This document shows positions 8,215 to 17,095 of a DNA stretch of 35,120 nt, piece after piece. Each line of letters begins with the position of its first letter. The first letter of the stretch is position 1. The stretch is from Rhodospirillaceae bacterium (lineage in GTDB: Bacteria; Pseudomonadota; Alphaproteobacteria; UBA7887). The stretch spans positions 176,414 to 211,533 of the forward strand of contig PBWV01000019.1 of the NCBI GenBank assembly GCA_002728255.1. The letters are read 5' to 3'. Below the pieces are notes generated by a model. The model made no database searches, was not told where the DNA came from, and saw only the letters and a program-made list of their open reading frames with translations. The position numbers and the translations under genes were made by a program.

Positions 8215-10143
8215 TTACTCGGGATCTCCAGTGGTTCTAGTCCGGCTAAATTCTGGCACTAATTGGTGTAGGAACTCAAGCGTTGGCCCCTCTTCCCTTG
8301 CACTGGCCAACGAGGAAAGTTTTGAAAGAGTTATTTGCAATGTATCTATAGCAGTCGGTTGAGTGACGGCAAGGCGGATTGCTTCGTGGTCGGTGGGAAT
8401 CAAGGTTTCCCAGTCATGAAAGAGCTCCTCCGAGAGCTTTTCACCTCCTCTAAGGCCAATATATTTTATGGAGATATCTTCATCGGGCCTTAGTCCGGAA
8501 AGACGAATAATCTGTTTTGCTAGATCTTGGATACGGATTGGTTCCCCCATATCCAGTACATAGAGACTCCCCAAAGGTTCAGAGGCGGTGTTAGCTTTTT
8601 TGCCTGGGGAGAGCGCTAATACACAGGCTTGCAATACTAGTTCTACAGACTCGCTCACCGTCATAAAATACCGCTGGATATCCGGGTGCGTCACTGTAAG
8701 AGGCCCCCCGTTAGCAAGCTGTTCCTGGAATAGCGGCACTACGGAACCTGTTGAACCCAAAACATTGCCAAATCGGACTGTCATAAAACGGGTACCACTA
8801 TTTGGGTTCAGCGTGTTCAGAGCCTGGCAGTAGTTCTCCGCAAGCCATTTGGTTGCCCCCATTACGCTGCTAGGCTTGACTGCCTTATCGGTGGAAATTT
8901 GAACCATAGCAGAAACATGGAATGCTTTGCAGACGTCGGCAACGTTCACGGTACCCTGTACATTAGTGAGGATAGCCTCACAAGGATTGGACTCAGCGAG
9001 AGGAACGTGCTTTAGGGCTGCGGCGTGAAAGACCAAATCAGGCCTTTCTGCCTCGAACAATTGGGACAAAAAGTTTTTGTCTCGGATATCGCCTAAAACA
9101 GCACATTTATCTAAAGATGGAGCCTGTTTGGCCAGCTCTTTTTCTATGCAATATAGGTTATATTCGCCGTGGTCTAAGAGAATGAGCCGATGAGGTTGTT
9201 TTGCGGCAACTTGGCGGGAGAGCTCGCTGCCTATCGATCCGCCGGCACCGGTGATCAACACTTTGCGACCGCGTACCAGAGATGTCATCGCCGCTCGATC
9301 GAGCCGGGATTGAGGTCTTCCAAGAAGATCTTCAATGGCAATGGGGCGGGATTCGGTTACATTAGAGCTTTCCATTTTGAAGTCAGTAAGACGGGGGAGC
9401 CTCGCAAGTGTCATGCCGTGACTATCAGCTAATTCCAATAAGCTACGAATTTGCACACCGGTTACCGGTGCCCCTGCAATAAGTATTCGCTGAGGTCTCA
9501 CGCTCGCCTGGTTGAGGTCTTTCAGCACTCCTTCAAGGGTTGTCAAATCGCCAAGAATGGGTATGCCGTGGATGTACCTTCCTATAGCATCTCCGTTGGT
9601 TCCGATTAAACCAAGAATGCGGTATTGCTCCCCCGGTCTTTTTTGCTGGCGCAGAAAAGCATCAGCGATATCGTCCGTGCCAACTACTATGACGGGAATT
9701 CGGCTAAGGCCGCTGCTATCTAATAGTCCAACAACACCCCTGTCCTTAAAGATCCTATAGAAGAGCCGCGGACCTCCTAAAAGACCGATGAGTAGAAGCC
9801 ACGTAATTACTAATACCGACCTAGGGATAGACTCCAACCTAGTAAGAACAAACATTGCCAACGCAAAAATCAATATTGCTAGTGACACAGCCTTAGTAAT
9901 GGCCAAAAAATCGTCCAGGGATGCGTAGCGCCAAATTCCCCGATAGAGGTGCATTTTGACGAATACAATCCCAGAGATGGTCGTAAAAATGATCGTGCCC
10001 TCTAGCAGAAATCCCTGAGCCTGGAGCCAAAAATCCGAGCCCATCCTAAGATATAAAGAGGAAATGAAAGCGACCCCTGCCATAATTATATCATGGCCGG
10101 CGGCTACGTAAGGGCGGTCTAATCTTAAGCGAAAGTGAGTCAT
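8215..10143 (-). CDS. CapD/WbpM-type membrane nucleotide-sugar 4,6-dehydratase
   Basis: The 642-residue protein has an N-terminal half with about four hydrophobic segments and a CoA-binding-like Rossmann region (VIVVGTDDIADAFLRQ). The C-terminal SDR domain starts at VLITGAGGSIGSELSRQ. Its catalytic segment reads ISTDKAVKPSSVMGATK, where Met stands in the place of the usual SDR Tyr, as is normal for the WbpM/FlaA1/CapD group. These enzymes make 4-keto-6-deoxy UDP-HexNAc sugars (for example toward QuiNAc, FucNAc or bacillosamine). The start at 10143 (MTHFRLRLDRPY) is chosen because longer readings overlap the upstream gene; no strong ribosome site is visible. The gap to the WecA-like gene is 11 bases. 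Confidence 0.92.
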   Translation of the reverse strand: MTHFRLRLDRPYVAAGHDIIMAGVAFISSLYLRMGSDFWLQAQGFLLEGTIIFTTISGIVFVKMHLYRGIWRYASLDDFLAITKAVSLAILIFALAMFVLTRLESIPRSVLVITWLLLIGLLGGPRLFYRIFKDRGVVGLLDSSGLSRIPVIVVGTDDIADAFLRQQKRPGEQYRILGLIGTNGDAIGRYIHGIPILGDLTTLEGVLKDLNQASVRPQRILIAGAPVTGVQIRSLLELADSHGMTLARLPRLTDFKMESSNVTESRPIAIEDLLGRPQSRLDRAAMTSLVRGRKVLITGAGGSIGSELSRQVAAKQPHRLILLDHGEYNLYCIEKELAKQAPSLDKCAVLGDIRDKNFLSQLFEAERPDLVFHAAALKHVPLAESNPCEAILTNVQGTVNVADVCKAFHVSAMVQISTDKAVKPSSVMGATKWLAENYCQALNTLNPNSGTRFMTVRFGNVLGSTGSVVPLFQEQLANGGPLTVTHPDIQRYFMTVSESVELVLQACVLALSPGKKANTASEPLGSLYVLDMGEPIRIQDLAKQIIRLSGLRPDEDISIKYIGLRGGEKLSEELFHDWETLIPTDHEAIRLAVTQPTAIDTLQITLSKLSSLASAREEGPTLEFLHQLVPEFSRTRTTGDPE

Positions 10144-10154
10144 TGGAGAAACAA

Positions 10155-11147
10155 CTAGGGTCCGACGGACTGAGATACTAGCCGAAAATAGCATAAAAGG
10201 GCTACTATCCCAAAAAAGGCCCCAATAAGACCCGGTAGGATTATAATGGTGCTTACCAACGCACAAGCAATCAGCCAAATGTTGGTTATTATGATTGCTC
10301 TAGTAGCTTGAGAATGGCTGAGTTGGCCAGCGACAGCCCTCTGATAGAAATGCTGCCTGTGGGCCTTCCAAACGGGCTCAAGTCTAATGGCCCGGTCAAT
10401 TAGGGTCAGACTTGCGTCTACTAGGTAATAACTCGGTAAAATCAAAGCGGCGGCCCACTCTCCTTCCCGGGCTAGGCTGAAAAGTAGCCACCCGAGTAAG
10501 AAGCCTAAAGGTATACTGCCAACATCTCCCAGAAATAACTTTGCCGGATGCCAGTTCCAGGAAAGAAAACCCAAGGTTGAGGCGGCAACAATAATAGCGA
10601 GCGAGGAAATGTAACTTTCTGATCCAAGGAAGCCTAGCGTGAGGGCTATCCCCGCACATATTGAAATGGTTTCAACACCAGTTATGCCGTCGATGCCGTC
10701 CATAAAGTTGAAGACATTCATAAACCAAATCCAACCTATACCGACTACTATCATTCCCAGGGGATGAGCTAGAAAACCCAACAACATAAAATCTGTTGGG
10801 ATTAGAAGCATACTTATTGTTACCACCACTGTTTGTGCAGATAAGCGGCTTATTACTGAAAGATTGCTGATATCATCAAACCAGCTGACTATAGCTATTA
10901 GTAGAGCCATTGAAGTTATCACACTAATTTGGCGCATATGATCTAACCCAAGTGCGCTGAGAGCCGCCCATCCAATTAATATCACGCTTACCAGGGCAAT
11001 TCCTCCGCCCCTTGGTACCGAACCGCAATGACTTGATCGTGTGCCTGGGTTGTCCAGTATACGATGTCTTAACAGCAAGGAACGCGCGAACGCCGCGCAT
11101 AACCATGTTGAGCCGGCGGCAATCCCGGCTGACACAGCTAGTATCAT
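10155..11147 (-). CDS. WecA/WbpL-type polyprenyl-phosphate phosphoglycosyl transferase
   Basis: A multi-pass membrane protein of 330 residues in the MraY/WecA superfamily. Family motifs seen are PRGGG after the first membrane segment, Asp-Asp at residues 91-92 (WFDDISN), NFMDGIDG (148-153 region), FLGDVGS (about 205-211), and the basic loop KAHRQHFYQR. These enzymes move a HexNAc-1-phosphate or deoxysugar-1-phosphate onto undecaprenyl phosphate, the first membrane step of O-antigen assembly. Pairing with the CapD/WbpM-type gene just downstream matches the WbpL-WbpM partnership of Pseudomonas. The start at 11147 matches the expected N-terminus; a GTG at 11207 would add 20 non-conserved residues. 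Confidence 0.92.
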   Translation of the reverse strand: MILAVSAGIAAGSTWLCAAFARSLLLRHRILDNPGTRSSHCGSVPRGGGIALVSVILIGWAALSALGLDHMRQISVITSMALLIAIVSWFDDISNLSVISRLSAQTVVVTISMLLIPTDFMLLGFLAHPLGMIVVGIGWIWFMNVFNFMDGIDGITGVETISICAGIALTLGFLGSESYISSLAIIVAASTLGFLSWNWHPAKLFLGDVGSIPLGFLLGWLLFSLAREGEWAAALILPSYYLVDASLTLIDRAIRLEPVWKAHRQHFYQRAVAGQLSHSQATRAIIITNIWLIACALVSTIIILPGLIGAFFGIVALLCYFRLVSQSVGP

Positions 11148-11299
11148 GATGTCTAGAGGCACAACGGGCCTAAGGCCGATGTGGCAACTTTTAGAAAGGG
11201 GCGGCACGGCATGAATCCCGACGTGGACTTTGGTCCTACTTCGAGCCCAACATTGGTTACTTTTGTTTTGTGGAAAATTAATTTTGCAAGGTACATACG

Positions 11300-12799
11300 C
11301 TATATGGCTTTCAATTTACGCCATGCGAATGTGATCATCCGCACTAGTAACCATCCGTCCCGAAAGCGAGAAATTTGGGTTACTCCATAGGTCCGAGCGG
11401 CATAACGAATCGGTATTTCTGCTATTTTTAGGTTGAGTTTTGCGGCGCCAAAGAGGAGGTCATAATCTCCGAACGGGTCAAATTCTCCAAAATAGGAACG
11501 ATTTTCCGCTATTTTCTTATAATCCTCCCTCGAAAGTACCTTGGTGCCACAGAGGGTGTCGGTGAGCCTCTGATCTAGTAACCATGAAAATAAAATTGAA
11601 AAACCCCTATTTGCCACAAGATTAAGAAAACGCATCGCCTTTGGGTCAAGGGGATAGATGAGCCGACTTCCATTTATAAATTCCCCCTTACCTTGGATGT
11701 AGGCATTATAGAATTTGGGTAAGGCCTCGGGCACTACAGTGAGATCGGCATCCAATATCATGAGGAGGTCGTTTTTAGCTTCGGCAAAACCTTTACGAAC
11801 GGCATCACCTTTTCCAATGCCCTCTTGTACATAACTCCGTATATCCCAATCTGGATATGTGCGGATAACCCTATCAATTTGCTGAAGGGTATTATCGTCA
11901 GAGTGACCCTCAACAAATATCACTTCCATAGTTTGACAAAATCGGGGCATGCGAGATATCGCGTTTTCAATATTACCCTCTTCATTACGGCAGGGGATAA
12001 TTATGGAAACAGACGGGTTGGCAAGTGGTTTACGAACCTCAGGTCGAGCAACGATATAGTGGCGAAGGCATAGACTTCTTATAGCGGGCCACCAAGAAAA
12101 AACTTTATTGATCACTCGGCCCAACCCAAAAAGGTGTTTCGGAACTAGCTGTCGGTAATTCCGTTTTACCACTTCAAAATCAGCAAGTTCCAGCAGGTGA
12201 GCAATGTCTCGTGAGGAAAGCCAATTCGATGGTACCTGACGCTGCTTAAATCCAAAACGTTCAGCTAGTTTTAGCGCCGGGCTCCAAAGGAGAGAGTAAT
12301 AAGATACTATTATCCGAGTGTGTGGCTTACATAGTGTCTTGAGAGAGGCAAGCGTGTCAGAGATATCTTCTAACATTCCAATAGTGTCAGAGAGAATGAT
12401 TATGTCAAAGGTGCCTCCTAGTTTTTTGAACGTGTCAGGGTTTTCTATATCGCCTACATAAAACCTGTATTGTGGAAGATTATCTGTGGCTATTTGAATA
12501 GATTTCTCGCTCAGGTCGACCCCCACACCGCTTCTTGGAGAGAGTGCTTCTAACAGATCCCCAACGCCGCACCCTAAATCCAGTATCCGAGCATTGGATG
12601 GTGTTAAAAAACGCATAAATCTATAGTGATCATCGTAGTAAAATTGGTTGCGTGCAATCCACGTCGTTCTCTGGTCAGCTACCTGGTCAGCTAGTGCCTT
12701 TATAGTTTGCTTCCGCAGTGATAATGGCGCGTTTGTAGGTGTAGTTTCTAGGCTATTTTTCATCAATTTGGGCTGATTGGGATAAAAAGGATAGTTCAT
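11300..12799 (-). CDS. Fused SAM methyltransferase - GT2 glycosyltransferase
   Basis: The protein (499 residues) has two enzyme domains. The N-terminal half (to about 250) is a class I methyltransferase with motif I ILDLGCGVGDLLEAL near residues 72-86 and a following acidic GVDLS. From about 263 a GT-A type family 2 glycosyltransferase begins (VSIIIPCRNEEGNIE), with the metal-binding DAD at about 350 (ILDADLTV) and a late QISRFRDGW. Such GT2 domains often use polyprenyl-phosphate or nucleotide-sugar chemistry at the membrane, but no membrane segment is evident. It lies between the WecA-like gene and cysQ. The 5' end is uncertain: ATG at 12799 or 12763, neither with a good ribosome site. Confidence 0.87.
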   Translation of the reverse strand: MNYPFYPNQPKLMKNSLETTPTNAPLSLRKQTIKALADQVADQRTTWIARNQFYYDDHYRFMRFLTPSNARILDLGCGVGDLLEALSPRSGVGVDLSEKSIQIATDNLPQYRFYVGDIENPDTFKKLGGTFDIIILSDTIGMLEDISDTLASLKTLCKPHTRIIVSYYSLLWSPALKLAERFGFKQRQVPSNWLSSRDIAHLLELADFEVVKRNYRQLVPKHLFGLGRVINKVFSWWPAIRSLCLRHYIVARPEVRKPLANPSVSIIIPCRNEEGNIENAISRMPRFCQTMEVIFVEGHSDDNTLQQIDRVIRTYPDWDIRSYVQEGIGKGDAVRKGFAEAKNDLLMILDADLTVVPEALPKFYNAYIQGKGEFINGSRLIYPLDPKAMRFLNLVANRGFSILFSWLLDQRLTDTLCGTKVLSREDYKKIAENRSYFGEFDPFGDYDLLFGAAKLNLKIAEIPIRYAARTYGVTQISRFRDGWLLVRMITFAWRKLKAI

Positions 12800-12853
12800 T
12801 AGCAAAGGGGTTGGGACCCATCGTATTGGAGTGTCGGAGGATGTAAAGCGGGA

Positions 12854-13636
12854 TCAGCCTCCATCGGCGAGAAAATTGGGATTTTCAAAGCCAGGTTTTC
12901 CGTAGCGTAAGCGCTCACCGGTAATAGTCCTTATGCGCCCGCCCGCCGCCGCTAGGATCGCGTGACCGGCTGCGATGTCCCACTCCATGGTCCTTCCAAA
13001 ACGGGGATAAATGTCTGCACTGCCTTCCGCGACTTTGCAAAACTTCAAGGAGGAGCCAGCGGCTTGGAAATCCCTTATCTTTTGTTGAGAAAGCCATTCC
13101 TCGGTTGCCGCGTTGGAATGGGAGCGGCTGCCCACTGCGGTGGGACCGGCGGGAGGGATTGGCCTTGTGCTGATTTGGATAGGATTTTCCCCGCCAGATG
13201 CCCTAAACGCTCCAACGCCGTTTTCACCCCAATAAATGCAGTCTTGTGCCGGGAGATAAATGACGCCTAATTGCGGTTTTCGGTGGACGATTAGGGCAAT
13301 ATTAACGGTAAATTCATCACGCCCAGCTATGAACTCCTTAGTGCCGTCTAGGGGGTCGACAAGCCAGAACGGCTCACTTACGTTTTTAATGGCCTCCATG
13401 CTCTCAACGCTTTCCTCGGCAACAATTACAGCGCCCGGTTGTATGCGCTTTAGGGCTGTCACAATATGGTCGTTGGCTGCCTTGTCGGCTTTAGTGACAG
13501 GTGACATATCATGCTTCAGGTCGTACTCAACCACTCCGCTAATTGGGACAAAGGAATTTATAATTGCACCAGCTTCTGCGGCGATGGAGCATACTTGATG
13601 AATGAGTGTAGATCCTGTTGGTACGAGAGAACCCAT
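12854..13636 (-). CDS. cysQ: 3'(2'),5'-bisphosphate nucleotidase CysQ
   Basis: An inositol-monophosphatase-fold protein of 260 residues. Metal and substrate motifs are VAEESVES (first Glu), WLVDPLDGTKEF and, near the C-terminus, MEWDIAAGHAIL. The wording DGTKEF and the GSRSH segment fit CysQ better than IMPase. CysQ hydrolyses 3'-phosphoadenosine 5'-phosphate (PAP), the product left when a sulfotransferase uses PAPS. This matches the sulfotransferase gene at 14951-15823 and the sulfotransferase-like protein at 31498-33168. The start is ATG 13636 (a GTG lies just before it). It is divergent from the KAS III-like gene across about 290 bases. Confidence 0.92.
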   Translation of the reverse strand: MGSLVPTGSTLIHQVCSIAAEAGAIINSFVPISGVVEYDLKHDMSPVTKADKAANDHIVTALKRIQPGAVIVAEESVESMEAIKNVSEPFWLVDPLDGTKEFIAGRDEFTVNIALIVHRKPQLGVIYLPAQDCIYWGENGVGAFRASGGENPIQISTRPIPPAGPTAVGSRSHSNAATEEWLSQQKIRDFQAAGSSLKFCKVAEGSADIYPRFGRTMEWDIAAGHAILAAAGGRIRTITGERLRYGKPGFENPNFLADGG

Positions 13637-13847
13637 CACGATTTTCCAATAGTTCTAGTGCATAGAGTAACGCTAAGGTCTACCATAACATGATCTATTT
13701 TAACGCCATGACCTCCACACGAGGGATTTTATTGGTAAAATGGAGTGTTTGCCATTATTAAACATTAACATGGGATTTATTTCCGGCCATTCATCTTTTA
13801 CTCGAGACCACCACAACACGCTGCAGGGGGTATTGGTGTCATTATTT

Positions 13848-13876
13848 TTGACGCCAGCTGGATGGATGTTTAATGT
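13848..13876 (+). promoter_or_regulatory. Possible promoter for the KAS III-like gene
   Basis: In the divergent cysQ - KAS III gap, TTGACG (13848-13853) matches five of six -35 positions. TTTAAT at 13869-13874 is a fair -10 but with a short 15-base spacer; TAATGT at 13871-13876 has 17-base spacing but a poor match. It lies about 55-80 bases before the start codon. The rest of this gap shows no further structure. Confidence 0.25.
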
Positions 13877-13929
13877 CATAACAGAATTTTAAGAGCCTGG
13901 TAAGGGCTTAGGTACTTTAGGTAGAGAAA

Positions 13930-14877
13930 ATGCGGATCGAAGCTATAGAATTTCAGCTTGGCTCAAGAGTGGAGGGTCTTTCCGACTTATCTGACGATAA
14001 TCCCGAGTGGCAAATCGACCGCTTATTTGCCAAAACGGGCGTTGAGCGCCGACATCTTTTGGCATCTAACGAAACACCTTTGCAGTTAGCCGAAGGCGCG
14101 TGCAACCGCCTATTTCAGCGAACTGGAAAACGTAAGGTGGGTGGCTTGATTTATGTTACCCAGTCGCCTGAATCGACAATACCAACTACAGCGTGTCTTC
14201 TCCACGAGACTTTAGGGTTAGAGGAGGCATGTTTAGCCTTTGATCTTAACCAAGGTTGTTCTGGTTTTGTGTATGGTTTGTCAGTAGCTAGTGGGCTTAT
14301 CAAAAGCCAAGCTATTGATAGTTGTTTGGTTGTCTGTGCGGAGGCCTATAGCAAGTATATTTCCCCTCACGACAGAACGTGCCGTCCCATATTTAGTGAT
14401 GGCGCAAGCGCGGCTCTAGTGGTTAATGATGGTGAGGGTGATATTGGCCCGTTTGTATTCGCTACGGATGGTAGTGGTGCGCCTAACTTAACCCTTCTCC
14501 ATAAATCCGATAATGACGGATTGGGACGCCAGGTTCTTCATATGAATGGGCCTAAAGTCTTAGATTTCACCATGGAAGCAGTTCCTAAGTATGTCCACGA
14601 ACTGCTGAACAGATCATCTTTGTCGGTAGAGGAAGTTGATTTATTTATTTTTCATCAGGCGAGTAAGGTTGTATTAGATCGCATTGGATCCAAGTTAGCC
14701 TTGGACGAGGAAAAAATCTTTAGAAACTATAGGGAAGTAGGAAATACAGTTTCTGCTACTATACCCGTTGCAATGAAGGAGGCCCTGGGTGCCGACGTGC
14801 TCCGTTCGGGCATGACGGTGGTTCTGATGGGCTTTGGAGTTGGGTATTCTTTGGCAGGCTGCATTTTGCGCACGTGA
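13930..14877 (+). CDS. 3-oxoacyl-ACP synthase III-like protein
   Basis: The 315-residue thiolase-fold protein keeps the full KAS III triad: Cys110 in LNQGCSGFVYGL, His242 in FIFHQAS and Asn272 in GNTVSATIP. Glycine-rich GFGVGYS closes the fold. FabH-type enzymes condense acyl-CoA with malonyl-ACP. Homologues outside fatty-acid synthesis make acyl chains for other products or move acyl groups. It is the only + strand gene in the glycan region, has no plsX, fabD or acpP nearby, and is therefore unlikely to be the housekeeping FabH. AGG lies eight bases before the ATG. An acyl or acyl-transfer role in modifying the surface glycan is inference. Confidence 0.85.
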   Translation: MRIEAIEFQLGSRVEGLSDLSDDNPEWQIDRLFAKTGVERRHLLASNETPLQLAEGACNRLFQRTGKRKVGGLIYVTQSPESTIPTTACLLHETLGLEEACLAFDLNQGCSGFVYGLSVASGLIKSQAIDSCLVVCAEAYSKYISPHDRTCRPIFSDGASAALVVNDGEGDIGPFVFATDGSGAPNLTLLHKSDNDGLGRQVLHMNGPKVLDFTMEAVPKYVHELLNRSSLSVEEVDLFIFHQASKVVLDRIGSKLALDEEKIFRNYREVGNTVSATIPVAMKEALGADVLRSGMTVVLMGFGVGYSLAGCILRT

Positions 14878-14950
14878 ACAGGGCTTCAGGAGAGCACGGC
14901 AACGTGGTTTAGGTATTGTGTGGAGCAGAACGATTTTCATTCTACTGACC

Positions 14951-15823
14951 TTACAGTTTGAAGCTCTTTGCTCCGCTTAAAAGCTGCATCATTCTAAGGT
15001 TGCTGAGATCGTAAAAACTTTGGACAAACCTCTTCTCCTCGGATGACAGCGTATATTTGCTCTTGGAACCCAGAAGGGGCACGAGCTGTTTGCCTAATTT
15101 TCTTAGGCTCGGAGTGTCCGGGGCCCATCTTGGTAAGTGTTTTAATATCTTGGCTGCCGTTTTTGAGCGTCCAGAGTTTTGTGGAGGGGCAGTAAAAGGC
15201 ATTGGACTGAGGTCGAAAAATTCACAGAGTTCTCTGAGAAAGTCAGTTCTATTTTCTGAGAGTTGAGTGAAACTTAATACTTTAACATTTTCAGGGCCAA
15301 ATTCATCAATGTAAGCTTGTATCGTGAGGTCATAGTGGCCGGCTCGTAATAACACTTTTCCTTTTGATGTGGAGCAAAAGTCTATGAAAGAGCGGTGTCC
15401 CGGTTGCAAGTGATCAAGGTAATAGCTGTATGCTGAACTTAACCATGTAACCTGATCTCTGACTACCATTAGAACCTTGCTGTTTGGAAAGCGGGTGCGC
15501 CACGCAGAGGCGATTTTTCTTGGAGCTATGTCGATAGCTTTACTCAAATCATTCCATGGAACACTTTCCCATTTGAGTTGAGGCCATAACTCGGGCTTCT
15601 TATATATTACAGATTCACAGAGACGCTCTTGCATGGAAATATACAACTTGGCTTGTCCGGCTTGCCTTCGTTCTTTCTCTGAGAAGGTTACTCGACTTGG
15701 CGAAAATAGGTGGCGAGCTGCAATTCGATCTATAAAAACTTGCGGATGGGTTTGAAAAAATTTCTGAAGGAATGTAGAGCCTGCCTTAGAATAGCCCATA
15801 AAAAGGACATCAGGCTGTTTCAT
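14951..15823 (-). CDS. PAPS-dependent sulfotransferase
   Basis: The 290-residue protein has the sulfotransferase 5'-phosphosulfate-binding loop at residues 10-17 (GYSKAGSTFLQKFF) and the 3'-phosphate site VLMVVRDQVTWLSSAYSYY with Arg122 and Ser129/130. It fits the carbohydrate/heparan-type sulfotransferase group, so it likely sulfates the polysaccharide or another cell-surface acceptor. A sulfated product fits the nearby cysQ. It overlaps the 3' end of the O-antigen ligase gene by 14 bases and is the last gene of the long minus-strand run. AGGT lies about nine bases before its ATG. The acceptor is unknown. Confidence 0.9.
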   Translation of the reverse strand: MKQPDVLFMGYSKAGSTFLQKFFQTHPQVFIDRIAARHLFSPSRVTFSEKERRQAGQAKLYISMQERLCESVIYKKPELWPQLKWESVPWNDLSKAIDIAPRKIASAWRTRFPNSKVLMVVRDQVTWLSSAYSYYLDHLQPGHRSFIDFCSTSKGKVLLRAGHYDLTIQAYIDEFGPENVKVLSFTQLSENRTDFLRELCEFFDLSPMPFTAPPQNSGRSKTAAKILKHLPRWAPDTPSLRKLGKQLVPLLGSKSKYTLSSEEKRFVQSFYDLSNLRMMQLLSGAKSFKL

Positions 15824-17081
15824 GATTCATACCTAAATTCGTTGTGCTAGAAGGCGGCGGTATATCATGTTTTCTAATTGCAATCATAAACATAGCAGTC
15901 ATACCCAGGGTCGCTAGCCACCATCCCTGCCAGATGCCAAAACAAAGGTGGGCAACCACCAGTGCGGAACTTAAGGTTCCTATAGTGGCGGCTGCATAAA
16001 GTCTGGTGTTTGCTCTTAGGTTACGAATGGTTAACAAGAATAAGGTGCCCCATAACAGTAAGCCAACTGCGCCTAACTCCAGCCAAATTTGTAGGGCCGC
16101 GTTATGAGTGTGCAGTGGTATAGCTGGCGCGGTAACAGCCACTCCCTCGGTAGTTGTGTTGACAAAGAGCTCTGTGTCACCACCTGGAAAGATGCGAGCT
16201 GTATCTAGGCCCCACCCGAGAAATGGGCGTTGCAACACGTGGTCCGCGGCAAACTGCCATATAACAAATCGGTGGATCTCGGCTGTATTGTCAGTGACGT
16301 TGGCTATTAGAAACTGGGTGGCCCAAGGAGAGAGCTGGGGAAAGAACGGGATCACTGCAATGGAGGCAACGAAAGACACACACACTAATGTGGTTGCCAC
16401 GCGGAGTTTGAGCCAGGCGACAAAAAATCCACAAGCTCCAAGTGCTAAGGCAAGAGAGGGAGCCGTGGGGCCGAGTAGAAGGATTGCGACGAAGGTTATT
16501 CCTAGGAAGGCTGCAGCCACCAGTAACCCAAAACTCTTGGTTAGGCAAAAAACAGAGGGCCATACTAAAATAGCGAGGATACTGGCAGTCCTATTTAAGG
16601 CAGTTAGCTTATGGGCCGCCATCTCCTCCTGGTTAATCCAAATGGTGATAGCCGTAATTGCGCCCGTTCGGAGTAGCGTGACCAGTACACCTAAAAGCAT
16701 ACCAAATGCGAGAAACTTGCCAACGTTATGGCTGTCCTCAGGTTCAATATTCAATGCGGCACTAAGTAGCACAATAAGTACACAGCTAATTGCTAAGATG
16801 CGCAGTGCTGCCAGGAGGCTTTGTGTCTCATTTACTGACCAGAGAGCTGATGCGCAGCCCCATAGTGCTAAGCCTAACGCCGTCAATGCAAACGGGTGGG
16901 ATGGGGTCGGCAAAAGGCGCGTTCTGTGTAGAAACCTGTGCAATAAGATTATTGTGGCAGCGGCTATTCCAGGGACCCCGATTAAGAGAGGCGCGAGAGC
17001 TGCTGTGATTGGGGTTATTATGGCAAGTCCACAAAGCACACCGCCCTCGGAGGGTGCCCAGCTTGGATATTTAACCTGCAT
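15810..17081 (-). CDS. O-antigen ligase / Wzy polymerase family membrane protein
   Basis: A polytopic protein of 423 residues, with roughly ten or more hydrophobic segments. It carries the WaaL/Wzy_C hallmarks in the last third: PFLGWGLDTARIF and, after a short periplasmic stretch, PLHTHNAALQIWLELGAVG, where the H-x-H-N-x-x-L-Q pattern is typical. Family members either polymerise repeat units (Wzy) or ligate the glycan to lipid A-core (WaaL), and sequence alone does not separate the two. The start at 17081 (MQVKYPSW) is preferred because a longer reading overlaps asparagine synthetase by 88 bases. It lies 14 bases after that gene and overlaps the sulfotransferase gene. Confidence 0.88.
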   Translation of the reverse strand: MQVKYPSWAPSEGGVLCGLAIITPITAALAPLLIGVPGIAAATIILLHRFLHRTRLLPTPSHPFALTALGLALWGCASALWSVNETQSLLAALRILAISCVLIVLLSAALNIEPEDSHNVGKFLAFGMLLGVLVTLLRTGAITAITIWINQEEMAAHKLTALNRTASILAILVWPSVFCLTKSFGLLVAAAFLGITFVAILLLGPTAPSLALALGACGFFVAWLKLRVATTLVCVSFVASIAVIPFFPQLSPWATQFLIANVTDNTAEIHRFVIWQFAADHVLQRPFLGWGLDTARIFPGGDTELFVNTTTEGVAVTAPAIPLHTHNAALQIWLELGAVGLLLWGTLFLLTIRNLRANTRLYAAATIGTLSSALVVAHLCFGIWQGWWLATLGMTAMFMIAIRKHDIPPPSSTTNLGMNHETA

Positions 17082-17095
17082 GGCACGATGTCCCG

